In this document: positions 1 through 19,600 of the stretch, piece after piece
How the letters are laid out: every line of letters begins with the position of its first letter
Numbering within the stretch: the first letter of the stretch is position 1
Assembly (NCBI GenBank): GCA_000231825.2
Contig: JH720332.1
Location: 1 to 64,000 of the forward strand
Length of the DNA stretch: 64,000 nt
DNA from: Tetrahymena elliotti 4EA
Taxonomy: Eukaryota > Ciliophora > Oligohymenophorea > Hymenostomatida > Tetrahymenidae
Reading direction: 5' to 3'
The notes under the pieces: model-generated
Seen by the model: only the letters and a program-made list of their open reading frames with translations
Told to the model about the DNA's origin: nothing
Database searches by the model: none
Program-made: the position numbers and the translations under genes

Positions 1-590
1 TTCTAGAAATTTTATCTTTGGCAAAAATAAAAATGAATAAATAATTCATTCTTTTTCTATTTTTCTTCAATTTATTAAATGTTATATAAAAAAGAAATAT
101 TTATTTCATAATTATTAGATTTTTGAAATTTAAAAAAGATTGATTAAACATAAAAAGATAAAAGTTCTGATTTACCATTTTTTCTGTATCATTGAAAATT
201 TTTTTGTTTGATAAATAAGTTAAATTCAATAGTTTCTTTTCAAGTTAATTCTAATGATAAGTTTATTTCAACCACATCAAAAACTTATGCAAATTACAAA
301 TAAAATTTATTTTTTTTATTCTTTTATTCTTAGAATACATTTATTTGTGTAAAAATCTATATTCATGTGCAAATTTAAATTTAACTCTCTGCTTGTTCTG
401 ACCTGTTCATTCATTTATTTAGTTATTTTAAGTTAATAAATTTAATTTAACCAAAATAAAATAATAAGTATTTATTTAAAATATAATTATCAACAAGTCA
501 ATAATATTATTAAACTGTAGGTAAAATCAAATTTTAAAAATAAAATAAATCATCACAATTTTTTAAAATAAAAGTTGAGGTATCAAGATA
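1..590. other. AT-rich leader, no gene resolved
   Basis: I see no convincing coding sequence before about 520-590. A possible intron 3' end (TAG at 518-520) precedes the histidine-kinase fragment, so an upstream exon may lie here or left of the window. Confidence 0.4.
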
Positions 591-957
591 AAAATTTAAT
601 AATTTAGCTCACCCCAATAGACTTGATAATATAAGAAGACTAAAAAAATAAAGAGCAGTTAGTTTTAGTTATTGTTTAAGAAATTTGGGAAGATTTCTAT
701 ACAAAAAAAATTGAAGAAATCTAAAAAGAGAAAATGAAAATTTTAGCAACTCTCTCCCATGAGCTAAGAACTCCTTTGAACTGCTCTATTTCCATGTTGG
801 AAGTTTTGTAAGATGAGCTCTAGCCTGAATAAAAATATTAATCTTTCATAGAAGAATATATAGTTCCAGCGCTTTTTTCTCATAAGCTTCTACTGAACCA
901 AATTAACGACATCCTTGATTTTGTATAGAAATAAAGAATATTTGAAAGATATCATAG
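521..957 (+). pseudogene. Orphan histidine kinase HisKA fragment
   Basis: With TAA/TAG as Gln, one frame reads through a helical linker into the H-box LATLSHELRTPLN, followed by the second helix of a HisKA dimerisation domain ending near NQINDILDFVQ. In hybrid histidine kinases the His of SHELRTP is the autophosphorylation site. A GT at 958 could be a donor, but no downstream HATPase (N, G1, F boxes) or receiver domain is visible before the Rab gene, and no start codon is clear upstream. It is either the start or middle of a gene whose other exons I cannot find, or a truncated relic. I favour a relic because the next 700 bases look non-coding. The H-box identification itself is firm. Confidence 0.6.
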
Positions 958-1660
958 GTATTTTTCCAAAAACTTTTCTTTATATAATTTTTAACAATAA
1001 TTAAAATTTTGATTAGCTTTATCAAATTTTTAATTTTAATTAATTATTAGAATAATTTTATCAAATATTATTGGATTACTACATACCTTTTTTGTGACAT
1101 AAATAACAATATGTTTTTTATTTTTCTTAATTATTTTTGAATGTCTATAGTCATGATATTATAGTATTGTTTTTGTTTATGTTAAATTTCTAAATTACAT
1201 TAAAAAATTTGGATAACCTTTCTTAAAATATTCTTCCTAATTTAAATTCATAACTTATATTTCTAAAATGCTTTATATTCTCTATCATCATCTTTTTAGA
1301 ACTTAAATTAAATATTGATTGATTAATAAATAATTAAAATAGAAACCTTAATTTAATTTTTCAAACAAAATTTTGAAAAATATTGAATTATTTGATCTTT
1401 TCTAAAAAAATTTACATATTAGTATTAATTTTAAAACTAAAATAAAATTTTTACATGTAGTGAGTGAATAAGCTTTAAAATGTTCCAAAATAATAAAAAA
1501 AATTTCAAACAAAATCCAGTATATAAAAATGAATTGGGTATATTATTAGTTAGTTACTTTAATAGAATCTTTTTTCACACTGCTATAATTATATTTTTGA
1601 ATATCTAGATTACTAATAGAATATTAGCAAATTAATTAATAGAAGAGAGTAGAAATAAAT
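958..1660. other. Non-coding spacer
   Basis: AT-rich sequence with frequent TGA in all frames. No exon-like stretch with the codon character of the neighbouring genes was seen. Confidence 0.5.
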
Positions 1661-2220
1661 TCATTATGTTGAGACAATAATGTCTAAAATTTTGTTTTTC
1701 AAATCATCAACTCCAAAGCCTTTTAAAGCACTTGTCTCAAAAAAATAAAATCCATTTTAGTTTGCTATTTCCAAACCTTCTTGATAAGAAACCTCCCTTT
1801 TGTGTTCTAAATCAGATTTATTACCAATCAAAATGATTATTGCATTATATTATCTGTTAATACTATTCATAATTTCAAGGCTTATTGTATTAAAAGAAGC
1901 CCTCTCAGAAATGTCATATGCCATTATAATAAAATTAGAATTTAGAAGTTTTTCTCTAATAAATTTATATCTTTATTGCCCAAATGTATCAAACAGTTAC
2001 AAATTTATCTTTTAGTTATCCTTTTTAAAGATAGTTTATTAATGCTTTGATGAAAAACAATATTTACTTTTTCAAATTTTTAACATGCAAATTCAATATT
2101 GTAAAATGCAGAGTTTCTGTTTTCTAGATCAATAAAACATTTAAGCAAGGCAGTCTTTCCTATGTATGAATCTCCAAATATTACTACTTTTTAAGTTAAA
2201 TAAGAATTTTTTTCTTGCAT
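1661..2220 (-). CDS. Divergent Rab-like small GTPase
   Basis: Two exons (2068-2220 and 1661-2020) separated by a 47-nt intron (2021-2067) give 170 residues. Visible G-motifs: P-loop GDSYIGKT, DTFGQQRY at the position of the usual DTAGQ, NKSDL for guanine binding, and ETSALK. These place it in the Rab/Ras superfamily; Rabs cycle between GDP and GTP and recruit effectors to membranes. Odd points: the switch I region (AFYNIEFACQ) lacks the invariant Thr that contacts Mg2+, Ala is Phe in the G3 motif, and the protein ends in IVSTQ with no C-terminal cysteines for prenylation. It may be an atypical, soluble or slow GTPase. The frame stays open upstream of this Met (GEMQEKN), so an additional 5' exon is possible. 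Confidence 0.85.
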
Positions 2221-3898
2221 TTCTCCAACCTAATCTATGAAAAATTTATCTGGTAGATATTTTTAATAAAAAAATTAAAATGATCAATAGAAAATTATTA
2301 ATAAAAAATTGGAAAAACTTTGTTAAATCCAGTGATATTAGAAATTATAAGAATTCATTATTATGTATCAAAATTTTGTTGCTAAAAGTAAAAACAAAAT
2401 AGTCAGTCATTCATGACTTTTTCAAATTATTATTTGATAATTATTCTAAGTTCTTTACTTTGACTGAAGAAATTGTAAGCAAGACAAACCTTTGAAAAAT
2501 TCAATGGATATTTTTATTAAGAAAATTCAAAGCACATCTAATTTATAGATATTTTTTAATAAAAAATTTGTATATACTTTAGTTAATTAAGTGGTATTAG
2601 TAATGATTGGAATTCATCAAATTATGTATCAAAATTTTGTGAGAAGGAATTTTTAAATATAAAAAAATGGTAGTCCTTGAATAACATCAAATTATTATAA
2701 TCTGATAATTCTAAGTACAATATTTAACTGAAGAAATGAAATAATTATTTTATTTTTTTCTTTAAAAAAATGATAAAAATTGGTAATAATACTCTCTTAA
2801 AATTCAAATATCTATCTATTTAGAATTTCTTTTAATTTAAATTAATGCTCTTAAAAAGATTTAAAAATTTTAGATTACATAAACTTAATTAATTGGATTG
2901 CATGGAAGATTGAAGAATCAGCTATTCAAAATTGACAATAATTGATAAATAGTTAATAATTATTATTTATTTTAAATCTCAGTCTTTCATTAGTTAATAA
3001 TAATAGGGAGATCTTATTTAATTTATATGCAGACAAGTTGAAAGTAACTATGAAGATTCTAAAGAAGAACCAAATTTAACAAAATAATAATAGAAAGAGT
3101 TATAAAAATAATAAATGAATGTGTTAAAATTAAAATATTTTGGAAATATTATTTCTTCAATTAGTTGATTAATAAATTATTATAAATATTAGAATATATT
3201 TAATTTATCTATAATATAAATAATTTATCTTTAATATATTTAATTTAATAAAAATATAATTTCTTGAATTAATGAAATAAAAATTAAATATCTTTTTTAT
3301 ATATTTAATATATTATAAAATATATTATTTTGACACTAACTAATATATTACGACCAAAATATCTTGATTTTTAATTCTGATTTTTTATTTTATTTCTTCC
3401 GATTTATGTGACTACTTCAATTATCTATTTTTTTATTTATTTATTTATCAAAATCAAAATATTTGGAAAATATTTTTATCAACTTTTCTTAATTTTTAAA
3501 AATTTTTGCTTTTTTGATTTTAGATTTTCTGGCTTTTATATATATTATCTCTTTCATTTAGATTAAAGAAAAAAAAATAAATTTTTGAATTTTGAATTTT
3601 GATTTTATATTAAAAATAATAATATTTAGGTTAAAACTTTATTTGAAAGCTTTTCGCGTCCCACTGCACTGCTTAGTGCTTACAAGAATATTTCAATTAA
3701 ATCCAATTAAATTAATTAATTTTTATTCTTTTTTTAACACATAAATTCAAATTATAATTAAAAAAACTTAATTAATAATATTTCTCAAAGAATTTACTTT
3801 TATATGAAATATTTGAACTAAAGAATTATATGAAAGAAAAGTTTTAATTATTTTTTTGGAGTTTTTTAACTAATTATTAGGATAGTTGAAATGTATAA
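2221..3898. other. Intergenic region with a diverged duplication
   Basis: Between two minus-strand genes. It holds two related blocks of about 200 bp (see the repeat entry) and an isolated GC-richer spot near 3650-3685. No coding exon was seen. Confidence 0.6.
2261..2725 (+). repeat. Diverged direct repeat, two copies of about 200 bp
   Basis: Copy 1 (about 2261-2470) and copy 2 (about 2535-2725) share ordered blocks: TTAATAAAAAATT, a GAATTCAT...TTATGTATCAAAATTTTGT segment, and TCTAAGT...ACTGAAGAAAT. Many substitutions and small indels separate them, so the duplication is old. Confidence 0.65.
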
Positions 3899-10123
<6,225 letters not shown>

Positions 10124-10588
10124 TACTGCTTATTATTTTTAGTATAATTCCTTGTGCTAGCTTTTTATTTGTTTATTATGTTGAATAACAAATTTTGTTA
10201 AAACTAGAAGTACTAAATACTTTTTTGATATTTTTTTAATTAATAACAGATTGTTAAGATATACCTTCCTTACATACATACATGCAATCATTTGACCAAT
10301 TCTCAAATTTGATCAAATTCAAAAATTTAATCATCGATTGATCAAATAATTAAATTTTTTGTAAAACAAAATTGGATAGAAACCATTTATAATTCTTTAT
10401 TTTTTTGACAAACAGAAATTGAAGAAAATTTAACAACACATAAAGAAGAATTGATTATAAATCTATTTAATTATTAAATTTTTGAATGGCTTCAAATAAA
10501 TAACAAAATAATAAGAATATTTATAACATGTTAAACAAAATAAATATCCACATTTTTATAGCTTAATATTCTAATACAAATAAATTTT
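10124..10588. other. Spacer between PI3K start and next gene end
   Basis: About 465 bp between the PI3K start codon and the stop of the next minus-strand gene; AT-rich, presumably holding the PI3K promoter. No motif stood out. Confidence 0.4.
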
Positions 10589-12134
10589 TCATTTATATAA
10601 AATATCTTCTAAATCTCTTGCCTCTATAAGTTCTTTGTACTTATCTCCTTTTTATTTAAGTTCTTCAATGCTCATTCCTTTAAGCTCATTTGTTATATTA
10701 TTAATACGTCCATCATTGTATTTTTACTAATCCTCTTTATTTTATGAAGCATAATATGGCTTTGATACTTCTTTTTTAGATTCTTCCTCATCCTCAACAA
10801 CTTCTACTACATAAGTCTATCCATCAACTAGATTCTCAAATATTTTATTATCTTTTATTTTATTTTAATTTAAATAAAATTAATTTTTTATGATCATTAA
10901 TTAACCTTAAAACTTAAAAAACTTATAAATTGCTCTGTTTAAATTATTAAAATTTTGAATTTATCGTTTATTTTTTAAAATATTTTAAGATTTGAATATG
11001 AATGAAATTTATAATATTCAACCATATTTTCTTCAAATATAGCATCTTCATAAATGCATTGGCTATTATTTTCTTAAAAATTGTCTCAAATAGTTTTTTT
11101 ATTTTTGAAAGGCAATCTAGATTGTACTAAAAAATCTTTTGTTGTATTGCTGAAGATAAACAAATAGATATTTTTTTATTCTTAAATACAACTATTGTAA
11201 AACTGAGTTGAAAATTAGATTTTATTTTAATTTAAAATTAATAGTGATTTATTTTATTGTATAGATCATATAGCTGGTTGGTTTTATAAAAGGCTTAATT
11301 ATTTTTCTATATTTGCTTATGATAGTACTAAGTATTCTTTATTTTAGTAGATTAAATAGCTTTTAAGAGAAGGCATTTCTATACCAAAATATTAAATAAA
11401 ATATGAATATACTTTATGCTTGGACTTCCTTAGAGGTAGCATGTTTTAATATTAAATGATAGTTCCCTTTAAAGACAAAAGAGAAGCAGTATTGCTCATC
11501 AATATCAGAGAATTTTATTTTACCATCTAATATATCGAACAAATTATTGTAATGATTGTATTTTATTGTCACTTTTCCTGGTACAGGTACATGCTTTTCA
11601 ACTTCAACTTTTTTTTCTTATTATTACTTTGAGGCTTCTTCTTTTACTGTTTGCTAAACGATTTCTATTTTTTTTTCTTCAATTTAAACTGACTACTTTT
11701 TTAATGTTTCTTCATTTTACTTTAGTGATTGCTATTTTTGAGGAGAATTATCAATTTTCATTTTTTCTGATTGAACTTAAATTGGCTTTTTATTTTGATT
11801 CAAGTTAGCATTCTATTTAGCAGCTGAAGATTTCAAAGGAACACCCTTTTATGGATTAGAGGGTTTTGTGTTTCTGTGAACTTGCGAGTTTTACACTGAA
11901 GATGAAGCAGCTTTTTAGTTTAATTCATTATCTAAATTGATAATAAATTTGTTATTAAATATTACTTGATACTGAAGAAGCGTTTTGGTATAATTGCTTG
12001 CTTTAATTTACTTATGAAGTTGCTAAATTTGTCTATTTGGTTTAACTTGTTGTTTTTGCTGAAATTCCCTAAACGAAAAACCCTAAAGGAGCATCTGGTT
12101 TAGCTTTATTTTGAGGAACAGGTGTTTTTTTCAT
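10589..12134 (-). CDS. Unrecognised 316-residue protein
   Basis: Three exons (12134-11966, 11931-11413, 10851-10589) with introns of 34 and 561 nt; all phases close and the stop is TGA. Residues 1 to about 150 are polar and low-complexity, rich in K, Q and S. Then comes a compact, probably beta-rich segment (KVTIKYNHYNNLFDILDG, later YHLILKHATS, then FENLVDGQTYVVEVVEDEEE), an acidic run and a short amphipathic C-terminal helix (SIEELKQKGDKYKELIE). I do not recognise the family. The join across the 561-nt intron gives a smooth sequence, which supports the model. It is oriented head-to-tail with the PI3K gene, with no sign of shared function. Confidence 0.7.
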
Positions 12135-13624
12135 CGCTTTATTAAATTTTAATTTAGTTATAAAATGAAATAAATCAAATTTTAGTTATTTATAAAATCA
12201 CTGATGATAATAAATATGTGTTTAAAAACTTATATTAACCACTCTTTTGAATAATTATCTAATTACTTAAATAAAAATATGGATAAAAGCTATATCTATA
12301 GTTTACTTTGCTGCAATCAATAGAAATTAATAACCTAATATAATAAAAACCAAAATCATATCATGATCCTTTTATTCTTCTTAAATATACTTTTAAATAA
12401 TCAAAAACAAACATATATTCTATCAATAGTTAATTTTAGAATTCTTCCAATTTTTTTTTATCAATTTTGTTATCATGTTTAAAGAAGCTTATCAATAGAC
12501 ATTCAATTAAATTAATATAATTTTTCATATTTAAACAGTTAATTAACAAAAGTAGTACAAACAAAACTGTAATCCTATGATTAAAGAGTGTTAAATATTT
12601 ATAAAATAAAATAAAGGAATATTTTATGAAAATGTTTCTACACCCTTCAGACTCCTTTTAGTTTTAAGAGAAATTGTTGAAGTATTGCTATTAAAAATTA
12701 TTAATTTTTACCATTTTTTCAAAAAATATTTTGAAAATGAATTTTGTTCATTATGAAATTTTAGTTTAATATTGACGTGAATTTTGAAAAACGGAGTTGA
12801 TTCATCAAATTTGATCTCAGTATTAAAATTAAATTTCTATAATGGGAAATTCGCTTAATTAAAATTGAAATTAGAAACGAGTAGTCTTTTTCCTTTGTAA
12901 AGAGTGTAGATTTAGTCAGCTTTTTTTTAGTTTTTAATGGATTGAACCAAAAAAATTTATTAGATTAAGAATTTTAACTTCTATCATAAATTTAAGATAA
13001 AATCTTGAAATAATTTTTGATAAACAGTTCAGTTTCAGCAGTTTTTTTGAAAAAAATATTATTTAAATTTATTTTTATAATAGAAAGTTGGATACTTATT
13101 TGTTTTTAATTAGAAAATTTCATCGAAAGATGATATAGAAAAGAAATTTTACATTCATAAACGATCAGTAAACTGTAATATTATTTCAGGAAAGTTTATT
13201 TTTATAAAAAGAACAAATAAAAAATTTCACTAGAAACCTTAAGACTGAATAGATATTATAAGAAAGTAACTAATAAAAAGCAAAAAAATATTAGCATTAT
13301 CAATATTTGATCTGAGAAGATTTATTTGGTAGTAAATTGAAGATTTTAATTGATAAGATTTATAAAAAAGAAAGGATTGCTGCTGTTGCTGTGATTGATC
13401 ATAAATAAAATAAATAAAAAAGATTACAAATTTTTTAAAATTAATTGTCTTTTGTTATTAATAGACAAATAGATAGATAGGTTTATTGATAGATATTGAT
13501 AGGAACTAAGAAAATACAAAGTCTTAATCAACGTTCAATTATTATCCTAAAAACTGAAAGATAAAGAAAAAAGAAAAATTAATAAAATTATATATAGAGA
13601 TAGATAGTAGTTGTTGCTTTAAGA
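12135..13624. other. Divergent intergenic region
   Basis: About 1.5 kb between a minus-strand and a plus-strand start, so it should carry both promoters. AT-rich with several GATA microsatellite-like runs near 13466-13500 and 13590-13610. No coding sequence seen. Confidence 0.5.
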
Positions 13625-16600
13625 ATGAATTACAATCGAAGTTTTCAGCAATCAGGTGTGCAGATAACTTAGTTTGAGTTAAAGAATTATGACATTGAAG
13701 GGCCAATTAATGATAGCATTAATGCCTACTTTGCCAAGGATAAAGCAGATCCAAGCATAGTTTATATGATGAAGAAAATAAGTTTTACTACTCCTTCAGA
13801 GAGATAGGTTTGTATTAATTAGATATAGTAGCAATCAAATTTGAATTTGAAGGGATTTATCTTTCCTAAAGCAATTAGTCTAGAAATGAAAGAGGAGCAT
13901 GTGCATATTCTCTATTTGTTTTATGAAAAGAGAGAGGGGTCTTTGAAAGATGACATAGAAAGGAGACAACGTACAAGAAATTACTATTCTACAGCTGAAT
14001 TGAAGGGTATTATTGAGTATTCCTTTGAATAGCTTTGTAAATTAACTCTAAAAAATGTGTCGCATTTAAATATAAAGCCTTCTAATTTGGTTTAAAATAA
14101 TCAAGGCTATTACTCCTTTTCAGAAGGAGGATATCCTTCTTAAAATGTTAATTTAGAAAATGATGTTTTTCGTTCTCCATAATTCCTAGAATATCTTAAT
14201 GAAAAAAAACCTATTTTAAAAATGCCTTCGGAGTTAAGAGAATCATCAGATATTTTTTCCTTAGGTTTATGTTATGTCTAAGCGGCAACATTGTCCACAC
14301 CTAAATAACTTAAATGTTTCAACGATGACAGCTATATGCCATAAGATTCTAAAGAAGTTTTAGATGCAATCCAAAAAAGATATGGCAACGACCTCTTTAA
14401 ATTAATTTCAATTATGACTAGCTATGATGATGATAAAAGATCAAGTATAGAATCTATCAAAAACAAAGAATTTAGGAATTTTTAGGAATCAGAAGACAAG
14501 TAGTTTAAGGGTGGTCCAGATGCTTTGGCTGATAATGGAATTATACAAGCAACTCCAGGTAAAAAGATGATTTTTCATATTAAAGCTCTCCCTTTTTAAA
14601 TAAAATTTAGCATTTCATCAAGCAATAAATTTAAAAAATAAATACTGGCCTTTAATATTTGAAACGTAAAAGATATTCATGCAATTATGTCAAATAAAAT
14701 TTATTTTAAAATATCAAATGAAAAAAGAAATAGCTTTAACAATTTAAATTAAATTTATCAAACAGATTAGAATCATGCTAAAATTATTGATATTTCAGCA
14801 AAAATTAATTTAAATTTTGTAATTTATTGTTTTGGTCAGTAAAATTTTCAAACTTTCAAATTAAAATCAAATAAAATTTATCTGAAAAAAAAAACACTAA
14901 AATGAATAAAACTTATGAATTTATTAATTTGAATTAAAAAAATATTTTTTGTATTAAAATAAAATAGAGGATGATGCTTTCGTTAAGAAAATCAAATTAA
15001 AATGTGCCTCATATTGTGAAAATAGATCTTAGTCTTTAACTGATTTCTTTAGCAAATCTGACTAATATGATAGAATTACAAAAACTCTAACAAAATACGA
15101 ATTTAGGAGATTACTTGAAGTTATGGATATCAGATTATCTGATTATGAAGTTAAATCTATCAACAGAGTTTTAGATCCCAATGATACTGGCAAATACAGC
15201 ATGGTTGAGTTCTTCAGAGATACAAATACTATAAGCTAATCAAATATGCTATTAAGTCAAATGGTTAAAGACGATCTACCTTCATTAGCTTCTGAAGAAG
15301 AAGAGCTTTTACTCCAAAGTGCCTTAAAGGTAATTTTTGAATTTTCAAATATAAAATTAATTTAAAATATAAAAGATCTTTAGCGAAATAATATTTAAGC
15401 AATTTAATTGATAATTTTCAAGAAAGATTTAAGATTTTACAATTAAAGCAATTAAATCAATTGTGTCAAAAAGGATTTTTTAAATATAAGATAAAAAATC
15501 CTTATTTTTTTTTCTTTAAGTAAGGAATTAAAAATATTTATCGAAGAAATTACATAAAAATAATAGTAGAGTTAATAAAGTTAATTGAGATAATGCAAAA
15601 AAAAGAAATTTATCAAGAATTTTCAAGGTTCAAAAAATCAAAACATATGCTAGAAAAATATTTAAGAATGATTTCGGACTTATTTATAAATTAAAAATAG
15701 GATAAGATAAAAAATCTTATTTAAATGAAATTTTAAAGAGCAGATAAGAAAATAAAATCTAACTTATAAGACAGTAATTCAATAACAAACAAACATTAAA
15801 TGAATTTTCAAAGCATTTATTTTTATGGAAGAAGAAATAGTTTAATTTTAATTTCAGTCAAAAACATTTTTATAAGAGCTTCCTACAAATACTGTTTCTG
15901 TTTTGGAAAGCAAAATTTTTAAATAAAACCTTTCTATTCACTTGAATTAAAAAAATAAAATAAATTAGAGAACAATCTTAAAGAATATTTTTTTTTAAAT
16001 TATAGAAAGCTTATAATTACATAAAGAGAGAAAATATAAATATTGAGAGTTAGTTAAAAGAGGAAGATAGTAGATCAACTGGATGGTTGACATTTGATTA
16101 GTTTAATAAGATTATGAATAGAAATAGTATAATTTTTAGAGAAGCAGAATTCAATAGCATAAAGGTGAAGTTTGATCTTGAGTTTAAAAAAGAGAGAATT
16201 TAGTATTTGAAATTTTTAGAAGCTATGAAGAAATCATTCTAAGGTAAATTCTTTTTTTTTGAAATTATAATTTAATAAATATTTTACTAAAAGTTGGAGA
16301 CTAAGAACTTAAAGACTAATTAAATATTATTTTCTAATCTATTTATAAGAACTTTAAAAGTTTTGATGATTTCCTTCAAAAGTAAGCCAAAGATAATAAT
16401 AGCTACATGAGTTTCCCTGCTTTTACAACTTATCTTTCTTATGATGGCTTAAATATTACTGAAAAAATGAATAATAAGCTCAAAGAGCTACTAGATCCAC
16501 ATATGTCTGGATAAATTTATCTCTCATAAATCAAGGAAGTTTTCCAAACTAATGTAGAGTCTCATTTGTTGACTGTTATTTCAGATTTTGCTAATAAGCT

Positions 16601-19600
16601 TGACAAAAAAAGTTTATCTTTTTCTGGTTTCATTTAAAATTATTTTCCTAAGTCTTATTACGTTAAAGTCCCCACCTTTGCAGAAAAATCTTATGAAGTT
16701 TGTAATTATTTTAAATTGTAAAATTGCTCCATTTTTTATTTAATTGTTTATTTTTAAAAGTGAGATGCAATATTGAAAGAAAAGATGTTTATTTTATGCT
16801 TGAATTCTTTAAAGTGTAAGTTAATACCTCTGATGAATTCCATGTTAACAAACTAAAAGAAGAATTAGCTACTTTTGCAAAGAGGAATAAAATTATATAT
16901 GCATAATAAATATTTGGAGATGCTTCCAGTACCTCAATGAATGAATCTACTAGACAAAAAAGTAACTTGTTTGAATTAATTATCAGAAAATAGTTTATAT
17001 TGATCAAAAAATTTTAATACCGAATGAAAAATTGATTAATTATTATTTTTATTCCTTATTAGGAGATTCTGACGCAAACTTGAAAAATAGTGAAAATCAG
17101 CCATCTTATGGAAGGAAAAAAGATTATAGTTTCTCAGCAATAATAGCTGATTTGAAAGAAGCTGCTAAAGGCTTTAAAAGATAAGATATTCTTAAATTTT
17201 ATGGTTTAGCAGATAAAAAAAATGTGAACTTGAATTTTGATACTTTTAAAAAGTACCTTGAATTCTTCAAACATATGGAAGAATCAGAAGTATCTATTCT
17301 ATTTAATTAATTATCTAAAAATTTAAACAATACTAAAATTGTAGATGCTGTTGAGTTCTTAAGTCTATTAAGTAATTTTGTTTTTTCAATTTTTGATCTT
17401 TTACATAATTGTATCTTATTCAATCTAAGATATTCCTTTTGTGTGATTTTAGAAATGAACAAAGAAAAAAAGAGAAAAACAATCAAATTGTTTTTAATGG
17501 AAGAAATAAAGAATTAATATTTATATCTTGGTATTAACAACAATTTAATATTTCAAATTACATTAAAACAACACTTACCCATAAATGTTGTTATTTTATC
17601 TCTTTTTGATTTTTTTATGGGGTTTGAGTTCATTATTTGCAACAATCATATTAAATAAACATTAAATTGAATAGATTGATACATTAAGTGTAATAAATAA
17701 TAAAAAAAATTATACTAAATACCTTTTTTTTTAACTTTTTACATGAATTAAAACTTTTAAATTTTATTGAATTTATAAATAAAATAGATATTAAGACTTA
17801 TGATGAGGCTGATATCAAACCCGCTGAGCTCGTTGGAGGGTTTAGCATTAATGATGTTCAAAAATACTCTCCTGTTTTTATTGAAATAAATAGGTTATTA
17901 TAAGAACGTGGCTATGTTGCAAAGAACCACTTCTAATCTCATTAGTCAATAGTTTAAAGATCATTTGTAGAGTAAATTATCTTAAATTTTCTTGATGTTT
18001 TTTTAAAATAAATTTAAATTTTAAAGGGATAGACTTAGGGAGTTAAATTTTAAGGTTGATGATTTTTCAAGAGAAATTGATATGATTTTCTAGTAGATTG
18101 GTGGAAGAATTGATAGAATTGAAATATAAAAATTTGTTGATGTAGTTAATCACTTTGAAAACATTGCTGCCAACAAGGTGGTTCTTATTGAAAATAAAAG
18201 TTCTATTGTCTGGTTCATAAAAATCTATAAGGCTATGTAAGACTCCTAGATAAATTTAAATGCTTTTAATAGACTAATTACTGGCAGCGACAGAATTAGC
18301 TAAGATGATTTTTCATACAAAATCGAAAGAGAGCTTGGTCTTAAAAAAGATGATAATTATAAAATTTTCTTAGAATCTATTTGTCACAAAAATGGAGATA
18401 TCTCATTTACAAAGTTCGAAGAAGGTTACTTGAAAGAAGAAAAGGCTCTCAAGGCTTTAAATGTAATTAAACGAAATATTTTTATTTAAAAAGATTTTTT
18501 CATATTAGAGTTTTTTATTATAATGTTAATAATCAAAAATATTTTGAAATAGGATATGAGATCTATGACCAAATCAAACCATAAAATTATTTCATAAGCT
18601 TTTTCAAATATTGATATTAATGGCGATGGAGTTATATCAAAGAATGAATTTATAGAAATGATGCCAATCATTAACTCAAGCTTAAATAAGCAGGAACTAA
18701 ACTATTTATTCGAAAGGCTAGATCTCAATAACAGTGGAAATATATCTCTAGATGAGTTTAAAGATAATATTATGGGTAAAGATGCCCTCAAAAATTAGTA
18801 GGATTATGAAAAAAATTTAAGATCATTCTATGAAGAACTACAACAGTAAGATTATTTTTTAATTTACATTAAATCTTAAATAACACCTTTAAAAATATTT
18901 CTTAATTTTAAATCTAATTTTACTATTCTTACAATAAGAAAATAAGCACAAAATTCAAAATAAATTCAATAAGTAATTCTATCAACACTACAACACATAT
19001 ATTAATTGAGTTACTTTAAGTTTTGGATAATATAATCAGAAATCTTTAACCTCAAAATAAATAAACTCACTTTAAAACTAATTAGTTGTTTATAAAAACG
19101 TTATAAAATAATTTACAAAGCTAAACAAATCTTTTCATGAAACTAATATTTTAGTTAAGAATAAAAACTCTTCTCAAAGAAGTTAGTTTTTCTAACAATA
19201 ACAGAAAGAGTAAAATTATGACTCATACATATTATTACAAGAAATTATAGTTTTTTTACTATTATGGGAGATAAGATTATTTATTAACCAATAGATTGAT
19301 TAATAAATTCCACTTAATCCGCTTATTAGAAAGGAACACAAAAATCTTGGCTAAAAATTATTTACTTTATTAGTTAACAATTTTTCAACATAACTCACAA
19401 AGAAAATTCATTTTTCATTTTAAAAAATGAAATTCAACTTAAAAGAATGACAAATAACAAATTTTTATGAGCTAAATGATATTTAAAAGTTAGAAAAACA
19501 TAAAATTTATTTTTAAAAAGAAATCTAATTTAAAAAAATAACCTCAAGGTTTTATAAATATAATAAATATTTCCTCAAAAAAGTTTTAAAAATAGCTTTA

